From Shewanella psychrophila (GTDB taxonomy: Bacteria; Pseudomonadota; Gammaproteobacteria; Enterobacterales; Shewanellaceae): a DNA stretch of 64,000 bases. The stretch is taken from positions 1,488,001 to 1,552,000 of the forward strand of contig NZ_CP014782.1 in the NCBI RefSeq assembly GCF_002005305.1, written 5' to 3'. The translations under genes and the position numbers were made by a program. This document shows, piece by piece, positions 7,932 to 17,179 of the stretch. The notes under the pieces were generated by a model that worked only from the letters and a program-made list of their open reading frames with translations, ran no database searches and was not told the DNA's origin. Every line of letters begins with the position of its first letter. Within the stretch, counting starts at the first letter, position 1.

Positions 7932-9344
7932 ATGCCTCCCAGCTCAAACCACACAATTTTTTGGCACGATTACGAGACCTTCGGTGCAAACCCGTCGAAA
8001 GACAGGCCATCACAGTTTGCCGGGATCAGAACAGATATGGATCTCAATATCGTCTCTGAACCTGTGACCTTTTACTGCAAGGTGGCAAACGATTACCTGC
8101 CCTCACCAGAGGCAATACTAATCACGGGTATCACGCCACAGCTTGCCAACCTCAAGGGCATGCCAGAAACCGAATTTATGGCTAAGGTCAATGAGCAGTT
8201 CAGTCAACCAAATACCTGTGTGGCTGGATATAACTCCATCCGCTTCGATGATGAAGTCACCCGCTATGGTTTCTATCGTAACTTCATCGATCCCTATGCT
8301 CGTGAGTGGCAAAAAGGAAATTCTCGCTGGGATATTATCGATCTCGTTAGAGCCTGTTATGCTTTCAGACCCGAAGGCATCGAATGGCCACTGAAAGAAG
8401 ATGGTACACCTAGTTTTAAATTAGAGCATCTCACCAAGGCGAATGGCCTGAGCCATGAGAAAGCCCACGATGCCATGTCTGATGTATATGCCACCATAGA
8501 TATGGCAAAACTCATTAAGCAGAAGCAACCTAAGCTGTTTGACTATTATTTCCAATTGAGACGCAAACAGGAAGTGAGCAAACAGATTGATGTACTCAAC
8601 ATGCAGCCCTTGGTTCATGTGAGCTCAAAAATCAGTGCCGAACATGGCTGCACCACGCTTATCGCCCCTGTGGCCCATCACTCCAGTAATAAGAATGCTA
8701 TTATCTGTGTCAATCTCGCCATGGATATCTCTCCTCTTATCGAACTGGACGTGGAGCAGATAAGGGAGCGCATGTATACCCGCAGGGCCGATCTCGCCGC
8801 TGATGAACTGCCTATCAGCGTAAAACAGATACATATCAATAAATGTCCCTTCGTGACATCACCGAAAATACTCACCGATGAAGTTGCTCAGCGCCTCAAT
8901 ATCGATAAAGCCTTCGCTAGAGAGCAATACAAGCTATTGAAGCAGCATCCAGAGCTTAGGGAGAAACTGGTCGCCGTCTTCGACGTAGAACATGACAATG
9001 GCAGTCAAGATCCCGATCTACAGCTTTACAGCGGGGGATTTTTTAGCTCTGCCGATAAAGAGAAAATGGAGATTATCCGCCATACTTTGCCACAAAACCT
9101 AGCGGCCCTTGAGCTCAATTTCGATGATCAGAGGCTCAAGGAGATGTTGTTTAGGTACCGTGCCAGAAACTACACGTCAACCTTAGATGAGTCAGAGTCG
9201 ATAAAGTGGAGAGACTTCTGTCAATCCAGACTCAGTGATCCTGAATATATGATGCGTTTAGAAAACCTAGTGAATGACACCACGGAAGATGAAGAGAAAC
9301 AGAAGTTACTAACAGCTTTATGTCATTATCTTAGCAATTTATAG
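7932..9344 (+). CDS. sbcB: Exodeoxyribonuclease I
   Basis: 3'-5' single-strand DNA exonuclease used in mismatch repair and recombination. The 470-aa protein is collinear with E. coli ExoI. The DEDDh active site is complete: Asp13 and Glu15 (HDYETFG), Asp106 (RFDDE), His179 and Asp184 (HDAMSD), each two residues earlier than in E. coli. The SH3-like and C-terminal helical domains that grip single-stranded DNA and bind SSB follow. The start is the ATG at 7932. It is monocistronic on the plus strand and is followed by cdd after a 95-bp gap. Confidence 0.97.
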   Translation: MPPSSNHTIFWHDYETFGANPSKDRPSQFAGIRTDMDLNIVSEPVTFYCKVANDYLPSPEAILITGITPQLANLKGMPETEFMAKVNEQFSQPNTCVAGYNSIRFDDEVTRYGFYRNFIDPYAREWQKGNSRWDIIDLVRACYAFRPEGIEWPLKEDGTPSFKLEHLTKANGLSHEKAHDAMSDVYATIDMAKLIKQKQPKLFDYYFQLRRKQEVSKQIDVLNMQPLVHVSSKISAEHGCTTLIAPVAHHSSNKNAIICVNLAMDISPLIELDVEQIRERMYTRRADLAADELPISVKQIHINKCPFVTSPKILTDEVAQRLNIDKAFAREQYKLLKQHPELREKLVAVFDVEHDNGSQDPDLQLYSGGFFSSADKEKMEIIRHTLPQNLAALELNFDDQRLKEMLFRYRARNYTSTLDESESIKWRDFCQSRLSDPEYMMRLENLVNDTTEDEEKQKLLTALCHYLSNL

Positions 9345-9439
9345 GCTTTAGTCAGATAAGTGCGACTCAGCTCTCATTAACTTTGAAACGTGCTTACTAA
9401 TATGATCTTCATTAATTTAACAAAAGCAGGACATGGCAG

Positions 9440-10330
9440 ATGCAAGATAGATTCATAAACTGTATTTCTCAGTTACCAAAACCACTCTCAGATGCACTCA
9501 TTCCTTTATTGCATGCGGATTTTGCAGGCCACATCGATGCCCAGCAACTGACGGATCTAATAAAAGCCAGTGGCTTAACCGAAGAAAAGTTACTACTGGC
9601 CTTATTACCCATAGCGGCAGCCCTCGCCAGACCCCCTATCAGTGATTTCCATGTAGGCGCAATAGCTAAAGGGAAAAGCGGCGATATCTACATGGGGGGA
9701 AATATGGAATTGCCCGGTGAAGCCTTGTTTCACTCGGTACATGCTGAGCAGAGTGCAATAAGCCACGCCTGGCTCAGCGGAGAAACTCAGATAGTCGATA
9801 TCGTGGTAAATTTTTCTCCCTGCGGCCATTGCCGTCAATTTATGAATGAATTAGTCGAAGGCTCTCAAGTTAAAATCCACCTGCCAGAGCAAAAAGCTCA
9901 ACCGCTCACCCATTATTTACCCTATGCCTTTGGCCCATCGGATCTTAATGTCACTGCCCCACTGCTATCCAAGCAAACCCATGAGCTAAGTTTGGATAGC
10001 TCAGATCCCATGATCATCGAAGCCGTAGATCATGCCAGTTTGAGCTACGCCCCCTATACCAGTAGCTTCGCCTCTGTAGTACTAGAAACAGAAGACGGTG
10101 CTACCTATTGTGGGCGTTATGCCGAAAATGCTGCATTTAATCCCTCTATGTTACCCATGCAGATGGCACTGTCGACCATGACACGCCACAATCGAATCTT
10201 TAGTGAGATAACTCGAGCAGTACTGATAGAGTCAGCCCAAGGCAAAATATCACTAGTCGGTGCAACTATGGACGCGCTACATGCCGTCGCCGCAGTGGAA
10301 CTCGAACATATCGTGTTAGATCCTGAATAA
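9440..10330 (+). CDS. cdd: Cytidine deaminase
   Basis: Hydrolytic deamination of cytidine and deoxycytidine to uridine forms, in pyrimidine salvage. The 296-aa length is that of the dimeric enterobacterial type with a catalytic and a degenerate C-terminal core domain. Zinc ligands His101, Cys128 and Cys131 (PCGHC) and the catalytic Glu103 (HAEQ) are all present. The C-terminal half contains the pseudo-domain with SYAPYTSSFASV. It may be read with sbcB or from its own promoter in the 95-bp gap. Transcription ends at a strong terminator shared with the convergent dehydrogenase gene. Confidence 0.96.
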   Translation: MQDRFINCISQLPKPLSDALIPLLHADFAGHIDAQQLTDLIKASGLTEEKLLLALLPIAAALARPPISDFHVGAIAKGKSGDIYMGGNMELPGEALFHSVHAEQSAISHAWLSGETQIVDIVVNFSPCGHCRQFMNELVEGSQVKIHLPEQKAQPLTHYLPYAFGPSDLNVTAPLLSKQTHELSLDSSDPMIIEAVDHASLSYAPYTSSFASVVLETEDGATYCGRYAENAAFNPSMLPMQMALSTMTRHNRIFSEITRAVLIESAQGKISLVGATMDALHAVAAVELEHIVLDPE

Positions 10331-10344
10331 ACCTAGCGATACTT

Positions 10345-10382
10345 CAATAAAAAAGGACTGATATTTCAGTCCTTTTTTATTG
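10345..10382. terminator. Bidirectional terminator between cdd and the dehydrogenase
   Basis: A nearly perfect 17-bp inverted repeat (AAAAAAGGACTGA with TCAGTCCTTTTTT at its core) with a 4-base loop. A/T runs on both sides allow termination in both directions for these convergent genes. Confidence 0.92.
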
Positions 10383-10425
10383 AATAACTTTTATACCAAA
10401 ACTTGGTTATACCGATACATGGGCA

Positions 10426-11301
10426 TTATTTACGGTTTTTTTCCAGCTTAGCCAGCAGACTCGAGGTATCCCATCGATTACCACCAATTGCCTGAACTTC
10501 TGAATAAAACTGATCCACAAGTGCACTCAGAGGCAAATGAGAGCCATTTTTTCTCGCTTCATTCAAGGCGATATTCAGATCTTTTCTCATCCAATCGACA
10601 GCAAAGCCAAGGTTGTACTCTCCTTGCCACATAGTTTGGTAACGATTTTCCATCTGCCAAGACTGCGCCGCGCCCTTACTGATCACTTCAATGACTTTTT
10701 CACCATCGAGCCCAGCACTACGAGCAAAGTGTAATCCTTCAGCCAGACCTTGTACCACACCCGCGATACATATTTGATTAACCATTTTAGTCAACTGACC
10801 TGCGCCGACTTCGCCTAAGCGCTCTACACAACGAGAATATGCGTTAATAACTGGCACTGCCCGGGAGAAATCAGCTTCATCCCCTCCCGTCATCACAGTC
10901 AATACGCCATTTTCGGCACCGGCCTGTCCGCCAGATACAGGGGCATCGAGAAAGCCTATGCCTGCTTTGGCCGCGATGGCTCCAATCTCTCTGGCAATAT
11001 CGGCGGATGCCGTTGTATGATCAACCAAGATTGTGCCTGATTTCATACCCAGCAGAGCCCCATCTTCACCTAAGGTAACTTGCCTTAGATCCTCATCATT
11101 CCCGACACAGATAAACACCATATCTTGTCCTTGAGCAGCAAGTTTAGGTGTGATTTCATACTTGCCGCCAAATTCTGCGATCCAATCTCGGGCTTTTTGC
11201 TCCGTACGATTGTAGACGGTGACTTCATGACCCGACTTAACCAAGTGCCCCGCCATGGGATAACCCATGACGCCTAATCCGATAAATGCTAATTTTGCCA
11301 T
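10426..11301 (-). CDS. NAD(P)-dependent beta-hydroxyacid dehydrogenase (HIBADH/GarR family)
   Basis: An oxidoreductase of the 3-hydroxyisobutyrate dehydrogenase / tartronate semialdehyde reductase family, 291 aa. It shows the Rossmann loop GLGVMG (8-13), the substrate-binding signature DAPVSGG (119-125) and the catalytic lysine Lys172 (GQLTKMVNQ). The C-terminal helical domain is complete. Family members act on 3-hydroxyisobutyrate, tartronate semialdehyde or related short hydroxyacids. The sequence alone does not settle which, and no valine- or glyoxylate-pathway neighbours are present. It lies behind the thioesterase gene on the same strand, but a terminator separates the two. Confidence 0.88.
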   Translation of the reverse strand: MAKLAFIGLGVMGYPMAGHLVKSGHEVTVYNRTEQKARDWIAEFGGKYEITPKLAAQGQDMVFICVGNDEDLRQVTLGEDGALLGMKSGTILVDHTTASADIAREIGAIAAKAGIGFLDAPVSGGQAGAENGVLTVMTGGDEADFSRAVPVINAYSRCVERLGEVGAGQLTKMVNQICIAGVVQGLAEGLHFARSAGLDGEKVIEVISKGAAQSWQMENRYQTMWQGEYNLGFAVDWMRKDLNIALNEARKNGSHLPLSALVDQFYSEVQAIGGNRWDTSSLLAKLEKNRK

Positions 11302-11336
11302 CTTACTTCCTAATTATTATTTTGGTTAACTCATAA

Positions 11337-11362
11337 AAAAGGCACCCCAAGGTGCCTGTTTT
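11337..11362 (-). terminator. Terminator of the acyl-CoA thioesterase gene
   Basis: On the minus strand a GGCACC / GGTGCC stem with a 4-base loop followed by a T run, 12 bases beyond the thioesterase stop codon. It isolates that gene from the dehydrogenase gene further downstream. Confidence 0.85.
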
Positions 11363-11373
11363 AATCAAATATT

Positions 11374-11853
11374 CTATGTGGTCACATGGGCTTCCATTTC
11401 AGCACCAATTTTCTTGCGCATCTCCATTAAACGAATAGCTGAGTCCCGTAGCTTGATATCATGCTCGGTCTCAGGCACCCACTCAGGGACTTCTGTCGGA
11501 TTGCCCGCATCATCCACAGCCACCATGATCACAATACAGTGTGTGGTCAAGTGCCGCTCAGGATTCTTAGGATCACCCGCTTTTACGTCTATACCTAAAT
11601 GCATGGATGAGCGACCCGTGTAGATCACTTTAGCGCTGGTTTCTACAATATTGCCCACCTGGATAGGTTTCACGAAACGAATACCGCCAGCGTAGGCCGT
11701 AATACAATACTTACCACTCCAACCTGCAGCACAAGCATAAGCTGCCAGATCGATCCATTTCATTACGGCCCCGCCATGGACTTTACCACCAAAGTTTACA
11801 TCTGCAGGTTCTGCAAGAAACCTTAAGGTTATCTCTCTTTCTTTACCAGCCAT
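11374..11853 (-). CDS. Acyl-CoA thioesterase (hotdog fold, YciA/BACH type)
   Basis: Predicted to hydrolyse acyl-CoA thioesters. The 159-aa protein is a single hotdog domain with the helix motif VHGGAVMKWID around 25-35, whose Asp35 is the likely catalytic residue, and a strand pattern ending VPEWVPET. The start is the ATG at 11853. It lies near the fatty-acid synthesis cluster, which fits a role in balancing acyl-CoA pools, but chain-length preference cannot be read from the sequence. It has its own terminator, so it is probably a single-gene unit. Confidence 0.88.
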   Translation of the reverse strand: MAGKEREITLRFLAEPADVNFGGKVHGGAVMKWIDLAAYACAAGWSGKYCITAYAGGIRFVKPIQVGNIVETSAKVIYTGRSSMHLGIDVKAGDPKNPERHLTTHCIVIMVAVDDAGNPTEVPEWVPETEHDIKLRDSAIRLMEMRKKIGAEMEAHVTT

Positions 11854-11958
11854 AGCTTTCTCAAATCAATTTTCTTTAAAATAAGTGTACGTCAAAAAGT
11901 CTGCTTAGAGTACTAGTAAAGTCGGTGATTTGAGCTTAAATCAAACAAAACAAACCAT

Positions 11959-12327
11959 TTATCCAAGTTTAGTCACTAATACACAAGCAGCGAGAATAAA
12001 AGGAATGGCAAGACGATAGGTCCAAAGCTGAACACCAGAACTCAGTACCCGTGAACCTTTGAGCCATAAGTGTAAACCATAACCTGCCAGAAACAGCACC
12101 AGTACCTCAATACCCGCGAGCGTATTGGTATCTCCACCAGTAAAAATAGCTGTCACGAGTAGGGCAAACCAAACGACCGTGAAGCCAGCGGCAGCTAGGG
12201 AGAAAGTCTTCACGCCAACATCCAGATTAGGCAAGAATGACTTACTTTCGCCACGGATCAGTTCACTAAGGTTAGCGGTTAATGCGCCAACGATTGGCAT
12301 TAAAGGGACGACAGCAAGATTTAGCAT
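11959..12327 (-). CDS. Small integral membrane protein, unknown function
   Basis: A hydrophobic protein with about four predicted membrane segments. I place the start at the ATG at 12327 (MLNLAVVPLMP, 122 aa), because a TAGGAA ribosome-binding site sits at the right distance; the longer frame would need a TTG at 12372 without one. Between the segments are a polar loop (RGESKSFLPNLD) and a basic turn (WLKGSR). I do not recognise the family. It is a single gene between the thioesterase and fabF, with no sign of transfer. Confidence 0.65.
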   Translation of the reverse strand: MLNLAVVPLMPIVGALTANLSELIRGESKSFLPNLDVGVKTFSLAAAGFTVVWFALLVTAIFTGGDTNTLAGIEVLVLFLAGYGLHLWLKGSRVLSSGVQLWTYRLAIPFILAACVLVTKLG

Positions 12328-12473
12328 GGTATTTCCTACAAACAAGTTCACAAGAAACAAGTATCTGCTCAATGGACTTAGCTTCCAAGTGATGTTTGCT
12401 TGAATTAACTAAGCTTAATTCTGCGGAAATTTAAGCTTAATCTAGATTTTTCTTATCGATATTTGGACAAAAT

Positions 12474-12499
12474 AAAAAAGCGCCATCAGGCGCTTTTTT
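12474..12499 (-). terminator. Terminator downstream of fabF
   Basis: The stem AAGCGCC/GGCGCTT with a 4-base loop and A/T runs on both sides lies about 40 bp after the fabF stop. It closes the fatty-acid gene cluster and could work in both directions. Confidence 0.88.
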
Positions 12500-12541
12500 A
12501 TAATAATATCCATCTTGTAAAGATCAATTCATATGACAGGG

Positions 12542-13780
12542 TTAGATTTTCTTAAACAACAGAGAACCGTTGGTACCACCGAAGCCAAATGAATTACATA
12601 ATGCATAGTCAAACTTCTGATCCCGCGCTGTGTGAGGAACGAAATCGAGATCACAGCCTTCATCGGGATTATCTAAGTTTAATGTCGGCGGCACAACTTG
12701 ATCTCTCAGCGCCAACAGGGTAACGATAGCTTCAACTGACCCTGCTGCGCCAAGCAGATGCCCGGTCATAGACTTAGTCGAACTAACAGTGAGATCGTAA
12801 GCATGGGCACCAAAAGCAGCCTTAACCGCTGCAGCCTCAGCTTTATCCCCTGCGGGTGTCGATGTACCATGAGCATTGATATAACCAACCAGCTCTTTTG
12901 CAATCTTGGCATCATTCATGGCGTTGACCATAGCGGCCGCAGCGCCTGCTCCGTCTGCTGGCGGTGATGTCATATGAAAAGCATCTCCACTCATACCAAA
13001 GCCTACTAGCTCACCATAGATGGTGGCACCGCGGGCCTTAGCATGCTCATACTCTTCCATAACCATGACGCCAGCTCCGTCACCTATGACGAAACCATCT
13101 CTGTCTTTATCCCAAGGGCGACTCGCTGCCTGGGGATCATCGTTACGTGTCGACAATGCCTTGGCAGAAGCGAAACCACCGACCCCTAAAGGACAGGTAA
13201 CATCTTCGGCGCCGCCGGCTACCATGATATCCGCATCACCATAGGCAATAGTACGCGCCGCGAAACCTATGTTATGTACGCCTGTTGTACAAGCGGTAGT
13301 CACGGCAAAGTTTGGCCCTTTCAAACCATACTTAATCGATAGGTGACCCGCTATCATGTTGATGATGGTACTCGGAACAAAGAAAGGAGATATTTTACGC
13401 GGTCCGCCTTTAGTCAAAGCAGCGTGACCCTGTTCGATGAGTCTCAACCCACCCATGCCTGCGCCGATAGCAGTGCCGACGCGAGCAGGGTCCAGTTGAT
13501 CCATATCCAATCCCGCATCTTCAACGGCTTGAATACCCGCAGCCATACCATACTGGATAAACAGATCCATCTTACGCGCGTCTTTCTTTGTCAAATATTG
13601 TTCAACATCAAAACCTTTGACTGAGCCACTGAAACGAGTCGTAAATTCGCTCGCATCAAATTTAGTGATTGGGGCTATTCCGCTTTGACCCGAAACGAGT
13701 GCTTTCCAGGATGAATCTACGGTATTGCCTACAGGACTGACTAAGCCAAGACCGGTTACGACTACACGACGTTTAGACAC
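12542..13780 (-). CDS. fabF: 3-oxoacyl-[acyl-carrier-protein] synthase II
   Basis: Condenses malonyl-ACP with long acyl-ACPs in type II fatty-acid synthesis; in relatives it makes cis-vaccenate and controls membrane fluidity with temperature. The 412-aa protein has the Cys164 nucleophile (TTACTTG), His304 (NAHGTSTPAGD) and His341 (STKSMTGH), each one residue after the E. coli positions. The start codon is GTG at 13780, supported by an AAGGTGA ribosome-binding site 5 bases upstream. A terminator follows acpP immediately upstream, so fabF may depend on read-through or its own promoter in the 170-bp gap. Confidence 0.97.
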   Translation of the reverse strand: MSKRRVVVTGLGLVSPVGNTVDSSWKALVSGQSGIAPITKFDASEFTTRFSGSVKGFDVEQYLTKKDARKMDLFIQYGMAAGIQAVEDAGLDMDQLDPARVGTAIGAGMGGLRLIEQGHAALTKGGPRKISPFFVPSTIINMIAGHLSIKYGLKGPNFAVTTACTTGVHNIGFAARTIAYGDADIMVAGGAEDVTCPLGVGGFASAKALSTRNDDPQAASRPWDKDRDGFVIGDGAGVMVMEEYEHAKARGATIYGELVGFGMSGDAFHMTSPPADGAGAAAAMVNAMNDAKIAKELVGYINAHGTSTPAGDKAEAAAVKAAFGAHAYDLTVSSTKSMTGHLLGAAGSVEAIVTLLALRDQVVPPTLNLDNPDEGCDLDFVPHTARDQKFDYALCNSFGFGGTNGSLLFKKI

Positions 13781-13907
13781 GTTGTCACCTTTTTTACTGA
13801 GTTAATTATGAGTGCTGCATGGATACATGCATCTTATTGTAGTTCTGAACTGTTGAAAAATAGAAGTAGTAGTGGTGGGAACACGCAATTTCCAATAGCC
13901 AGAAACA

Positions 13908-13937
13908 AAAACAGGCAGCATAAATGCTGCCTGTTTT
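13908..13937 (-). terminator. Terminator between acpP and fabF
   Basis: The stem ACAGGCAGCA/TGCTGCCTGT with a short loop, followed on the minus strand by a T run, 14 bases after the acpP stop. It would let acpP be made in excess over fabF. Confidence 0.9.
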
Positions 13938-13950
13938 CTAGAATTCAGGA

Positions 13951-14184
13951 TTACTGATTCTTTGAAACGTAATCAACCGCTGCTTGAACAGTAGTGATTT
14001 TTTCAGCTTCTTCATCAGGGATCTCGGTGTCAAACTCTTCTTCTAGAGCCATAACCAACTCAACCGTGTCCAGAGAATCTGCACCCAGGTCGTCAACGAA
14101 AGATGCAGCAGACTTAACGTCCTCTTCTTTAACACCTAGTTGCTCAATAATGATTTTCTTTACACGTTCTTCGATGTTGCTCAT
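13951..14184 (-). CDS. acpP: Acyl carrier protein
   Basis: The 77-aa acidic four-helix carrier that holds growing acyl chains on a 4'-phosphopantetheine arm. The attachment site Ser37 lies in the DSL motif (GADSLDTVEL), and the protein is the usual size and almost identical in pattern to enterobacterial ACP. It has its own promoter in the 270-bp gap after fabG and is followed by a strong terminator. This agrees with the very high expression known for acpP. Codon use is strongly biased. Confidence 0.98.
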   Translation of the reverse strand: MSNIEERVKKIIIEQLGVKEEDVKSAASFVDDLGADSLDTVELVMALEEEFDTEIPDEEAEKITTVQAAVDYVSKNQ

Positions 14185-14231
14185 TAGTTTTCTTTCCTAT
14201 TCAAATTACGCACTTGCGCAAGATTGCGAGT

Positions 14232-14259
14232 AGTTTATTCAATTTGGCTAACAATGCAA
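14232..14259 (-). promoter_or_regulatory. Putative acpP promoter
   Basis: On the minus strand TTGCAT (14259-14254) and TAAACT (14237-14232) are separated by 16 bases, about 50 bp before the acpP ATG. The leader also has the palindrome CTTGCGCAAG. Position and spacing fit sigma-70; this is inferred from the hexamers only. Confidence 0.5.
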
Positions 14260-14454
14260 GCTTAACTTTTGTGGTCTAACCACGAAAGTATGCATATCTT
14301 GATGCCGATCATCAATAGTTGGCTAAAAAAACAGCCTACACCTTAAAAATTTTTCATAATCACAAAACTAGGGATAAATCCTTAACCTTGTGATCTTTTA
14401 TGAAACATATTTAAGTCCGCAATATATTACAGACTTAAACATACCTCAACAGCC

Positions 14455-15201
14455 TTAGGCCATGTACATACCGCCATTCACATGGAGAGTCTCACCTGTG
14501 ATATATGCGGCTGAATCTGATGCTAAGAAAAGCACGGCGTTCGCTATCTCTTGTGCTTGTCCTAGTCTCGCCATCGGCACCTGGGACATGATACCTTGTT
14601 GCTGCTCTTCAGTCAGCTCATCAGTCATATCTGTCTGAATAAATCCAGGAGCAATAGCATTCACTGTTATGTGACGAGATGCAACCTCCTTTGCTAGAGA
14701 TTTTGTAAATCCAAGTAAACCCGCTTTCGCGGCGCAATAGTTTGTCTGACCTGGATTGCCCGAAGAGCCTACGACTGAGCCGATATTGATGATGCGACCA
14801 TTGCGCTTCTTCATCATAGAACGCATAACCGCTTTTGACGTTCTGAAAATCGAAGTCAGGTTAGTATCTATGATATCTCCCCATTCATCGTCCTTCATTC
14901 GCATCAGCAAGTTATCACGTGTGATACCAGCATTATTGACGAGTATGTTTACATCTCCGGCTTTCTCTTTGACTGCTGAAAATAATTCAGCGACAGAATC
15001 TGCATCGGTCACATTGAGCACCAAACCAAATCCATTATCGCCCAAATACTCTTGAATCGCCGCAGCGCCGCGTTCACTGGTCGCAGTACCGATAACGGTT
15101 GCGCCAGCAGAGACTAGTGTTTCAGCAACTGCACGGCCGATTCCACGACTCGCACCAGTAACCAGTGCTACTTTCCCGGATAAATCTATTGTTACACTCA
15201 T
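14455..15201 (-). CDS. fabG: 3-oxoacyl-[acyl-carrier-protein] reductase
   Basis: NADPH-dependent reduction of 3-oxoacyl-ACP in the elongation cycle. It is a 248-aa short-chain dehydrogenase with the cofactor loop TGASRGIG (15-22), the NNAG motif (89-92) and the catalytic triad Ser142, Tyr155 and Lys159 (YCAAK). The C-terminus (ITGETLHVNGGMYMA) is typical of FabG. The start lies 9 bp after the fabD stop, so the two are cotranscribed. A 7-bp inverted repeat (14411-14438) follows the gene but lacks a T run. Confidence 0.97.
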   Translation of the reverse strand: MSVTIDLSGKVALVTGASRGIGRAVAETLVSAGATVIGTATSERGAAAIQEYLGDNGFGLVLNVTDADSVAELFSAVKEKAGDVNILVNNAGITRDNLLMRMKDDEWGDIIDTNLTSIFRTSKAVMRSMMKKRNGRIINIGSVVGSSGNPGQTNYCAAKAGLLGFTKSLAKEVASRHITVNAIAPGFIQTDMTDELTEEQQQGIMSQVPMARLGQAQEIANAVLFLASDSAAYITGETLHVNGGMYMA

Positions 15202-15210
15202 TACAATCTC

Positions 15211-16137
15211 CTATTCGGCCAATGCGGCAAGAGATGCCACATCGTTGACCACTTTCGCAGTTAGCGAACGATCGATACGCTTCGCTAAACCGGTTAACAC
15301 TTTGCCGGGTCCCATTTCAAACAAATTGGTAACCCCTTGCTCCGAGATGGCTTTGACCGTCTCAGACCAAAGTACGGGACAATAGAGTTGACGGACCAAG
15401 GCATCCTTAATCTCTGCAGCAGACTCAGGGCTTGCTACATCCACATTATTGATGACGGTTATTTGTGGTGTTTTAAACTCTATGTGCTCAAGCGCGATAG
15501 CCAATTTTTCAGCCGCCGGACGCATCAACTCACAATGCGACGGTACACTAACAGGCAGTGCAACGGCCATCTTAGCCCCTGCCGTCTTACATAAGACTGC
15601 GGCGCGTTCAACGGCAGCCTTGCTGCCGGCGATAACGACCTGACCTGGGCTATTATAATTTACCGGGCTGACCACTTCACCTTCGGCCGCATCTTCACAC
15701 GCCTTAGCGATAGCATCGTTCTCGAGACCGATAATGGCGAACATAGCACCGGTACCCGCTGGTACTGCTTTCTGCATTAATTGTCCACGAAGCTCGACGA
15801 GTTTTACTGCATCGGTAAACTCCATCACACCAGCACACACAAGCGCTGAATATTCACCTAAGCTGTGTCCCGCCATAATCTTAGGCGAGGTCTTACCACT
15901 GGCTTTGAAAGCACGCCAAATAGCTACACTTGCCGTTAACAGTGCAGGCTGTGTCTTATCGGTTTCATTGAGCGTTTCAACTGGACCTTGTTGCACAAGT
16001 TCCCACAGATCATAACCTAATACATCACTTGCCTGAGAAAATGTTTGAGCGACGATATCGTGCTCAGAAGCAAGATCTGCCAGCATGCCAATGGCCTGAG
16101 AGCCTTGACCGGGAAAAACGAAAGCAGAATTTTCCAT
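15211..16137 (-). CDS. fabD: Malonyl-CoA:ACP transacylase
   Basis: Transfers malonyl groups from CoA to ACP to supply the elongation cycle. The 308-aa protein has the QGSQ loop near the N-terminus (10-14), the nucleophile Ser92 in GHSLGE and the partner His in VPSHCELM at about 201, all as in E. coli FabD. The ATG at 16137 is 73 bp after the fabH stop, and the stop is 9 bp before fabG. The gene belongs to the plsX-fabH-fabD-fabG transcription unit. Confidence 0.97.
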   Translation of the reverse strand: MENSAFVFPGQGSQAIGMLADLASEHDIVAQTFSQASDVLGYDLWELVQQGPVETLNETDKTQPALLTASVAIWRAFKASGKTSPKIMAGHSLGEYSALVCAGVMEFTDAVKLVELRGQLMQKAVPAGTGAMFAIIGLENDAIAKACEDAAEGEVVSPVNYNSPGQVVIAGSKAAVERAAVLCKTAGAKMAVALPVSVPSHCELMRPAAEKLAIALEHIEFKTPQITVINNVDVASPESAAEIKDALVRQLYCPVLWSETVKAISEQGVTNLFEMGPGKVLTGLAKRIDRSLTAKVVNDVASLAALAE

Positions 16138-16210
16138 AATATTTACCTATGACAATTCATAAAATAATCTTGATGTTTAAAACAGGCTTTACCCACCTGT
16201 TTAAACCGAA

Positions 16211-17170
16211 TTAAAAACGAACGAGTGCACTGCCCCACGCAAATCCTGCGCCGAAAGCTTCGAGCAAGACAAGCTGACCGCGCTCAATGCGACCATCACG
16301 GACAGCTTCATCTAAAGCAATAGGAACAGAAGCTGCAGAAGTATTGCCGTGTTTTGCTAAGGTCAATACCACTTTATCCAAACTCATATTGAGTTTCTTC
16401 GCCGTGGCTTTGATGATCCTAAAGTTTGCTTGATGGGGAACCAACCAGTCGATTTCAGACTTATCAATCTGATTCAGCCTTAACGTTTCAGTCACCACAT
16501 GGGCAAGCTGAGTCACTGCGACCTTAAACACATCATTGCCTTTCATGGTCATGTAACCAACGGCTTCTGAAGACTCCCCCGGACGAGGCGGAAAAGAGCA
16601 TTTAAGTAGGTCGCCTTGACGGCCGTCGGCATAGATGTGAGTTGAAATTATGCCTGGCTCGTTCGAAGCACCAATCACTGCTGCACCAGCCCCATCACCA
16701 AATAAAATGATAGTACTGCGATCATCGGGTTCACACAGACGTGATAACACATCCGCACCTATGACTAAGACTTTCTTAGCCGCACCAGATTTAACATATT
16801 GATCGGCAATAGAGAGGGCATAAACGAAACCTGAACATGCTGCGGCGATATCGAATGCCGGAATAGTATGAACACCCAACATGGCTTGAATTTCACAGGC
16901 CGCTGCGGGAAAGGCGTTACTGGCACTCGTCGTGCCACACACTATCATATCAAGTTCAGTGGCTTCTATACCCGCCATTTCCAGTGCTTTAAGTGCGGCT
17001 TGATAGCCCATAGTCGACACTGTCTCATCAGAGGCGGCGATTCTACGCTCTGAAATACCTGTACGTTCAACAATCCACTGATCTGTGGTTTCAACCATCT
17101 TTTCCAGATCGGAATTGCTACGCACCTGTTCTGGTAGATAACTACCAGTTCCAAGAATTTTTGTATGCAT
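16211..17170 (-). CDS. fabH: 3-oxoacyl-[acyl-carrier-protein] synthase III
   Basis: Starts fatty-acid synthesis by condensing acetyl-CoA with malonyl-ACP. The 319-aa protein has the Cys112-His246-Asn276 triad (AACSGF, PHQANF, KHGNTSAAS), and the C-terminus ends GFAWGSALVRF as expected. The start is 9 bp after plsX, so the two are translated from the same message. This is the initiation enzyme of the cluster and is normally the point of feedback by acyl-ACP. Confidence 0.97.
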   Translation of the reverse strand: MHTKILGTGSYLPEQVRSNSDLEKMVETTDQWIVERTGISERRIAASDETVSTMGYQAALKALEMAGIEATELDMIVCGTTSASNAFPAAACEIQAMLGVHTIPAFDIAAACSGFVYALSIADQYVKSGAAKKVLVIGADVLSRLCEPDDRSTIILFGDGAGAAVIGASNEPGIISTHIYADGRQGDLLKCSFPPRPGESSEAVGYMTMKGNDVFKVAVTQLAHVVTETLRLNQIDKSEIDWLVPHQANFRIIKATAKKLNMSLDKVVLTLAKHGNTSAASVPIALDEAVRDGRIERGQLVLLEAFGAGFAWGSALVRF

Positions 17171-17179
17171 AAGGAGATA

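Noticed and set aside
14411..14438. Inverted repeat after fabG as a terminator
   Set aside because: The arms are only 7 bp with a 14-base loop and no T run, so a terminator function is not supported.
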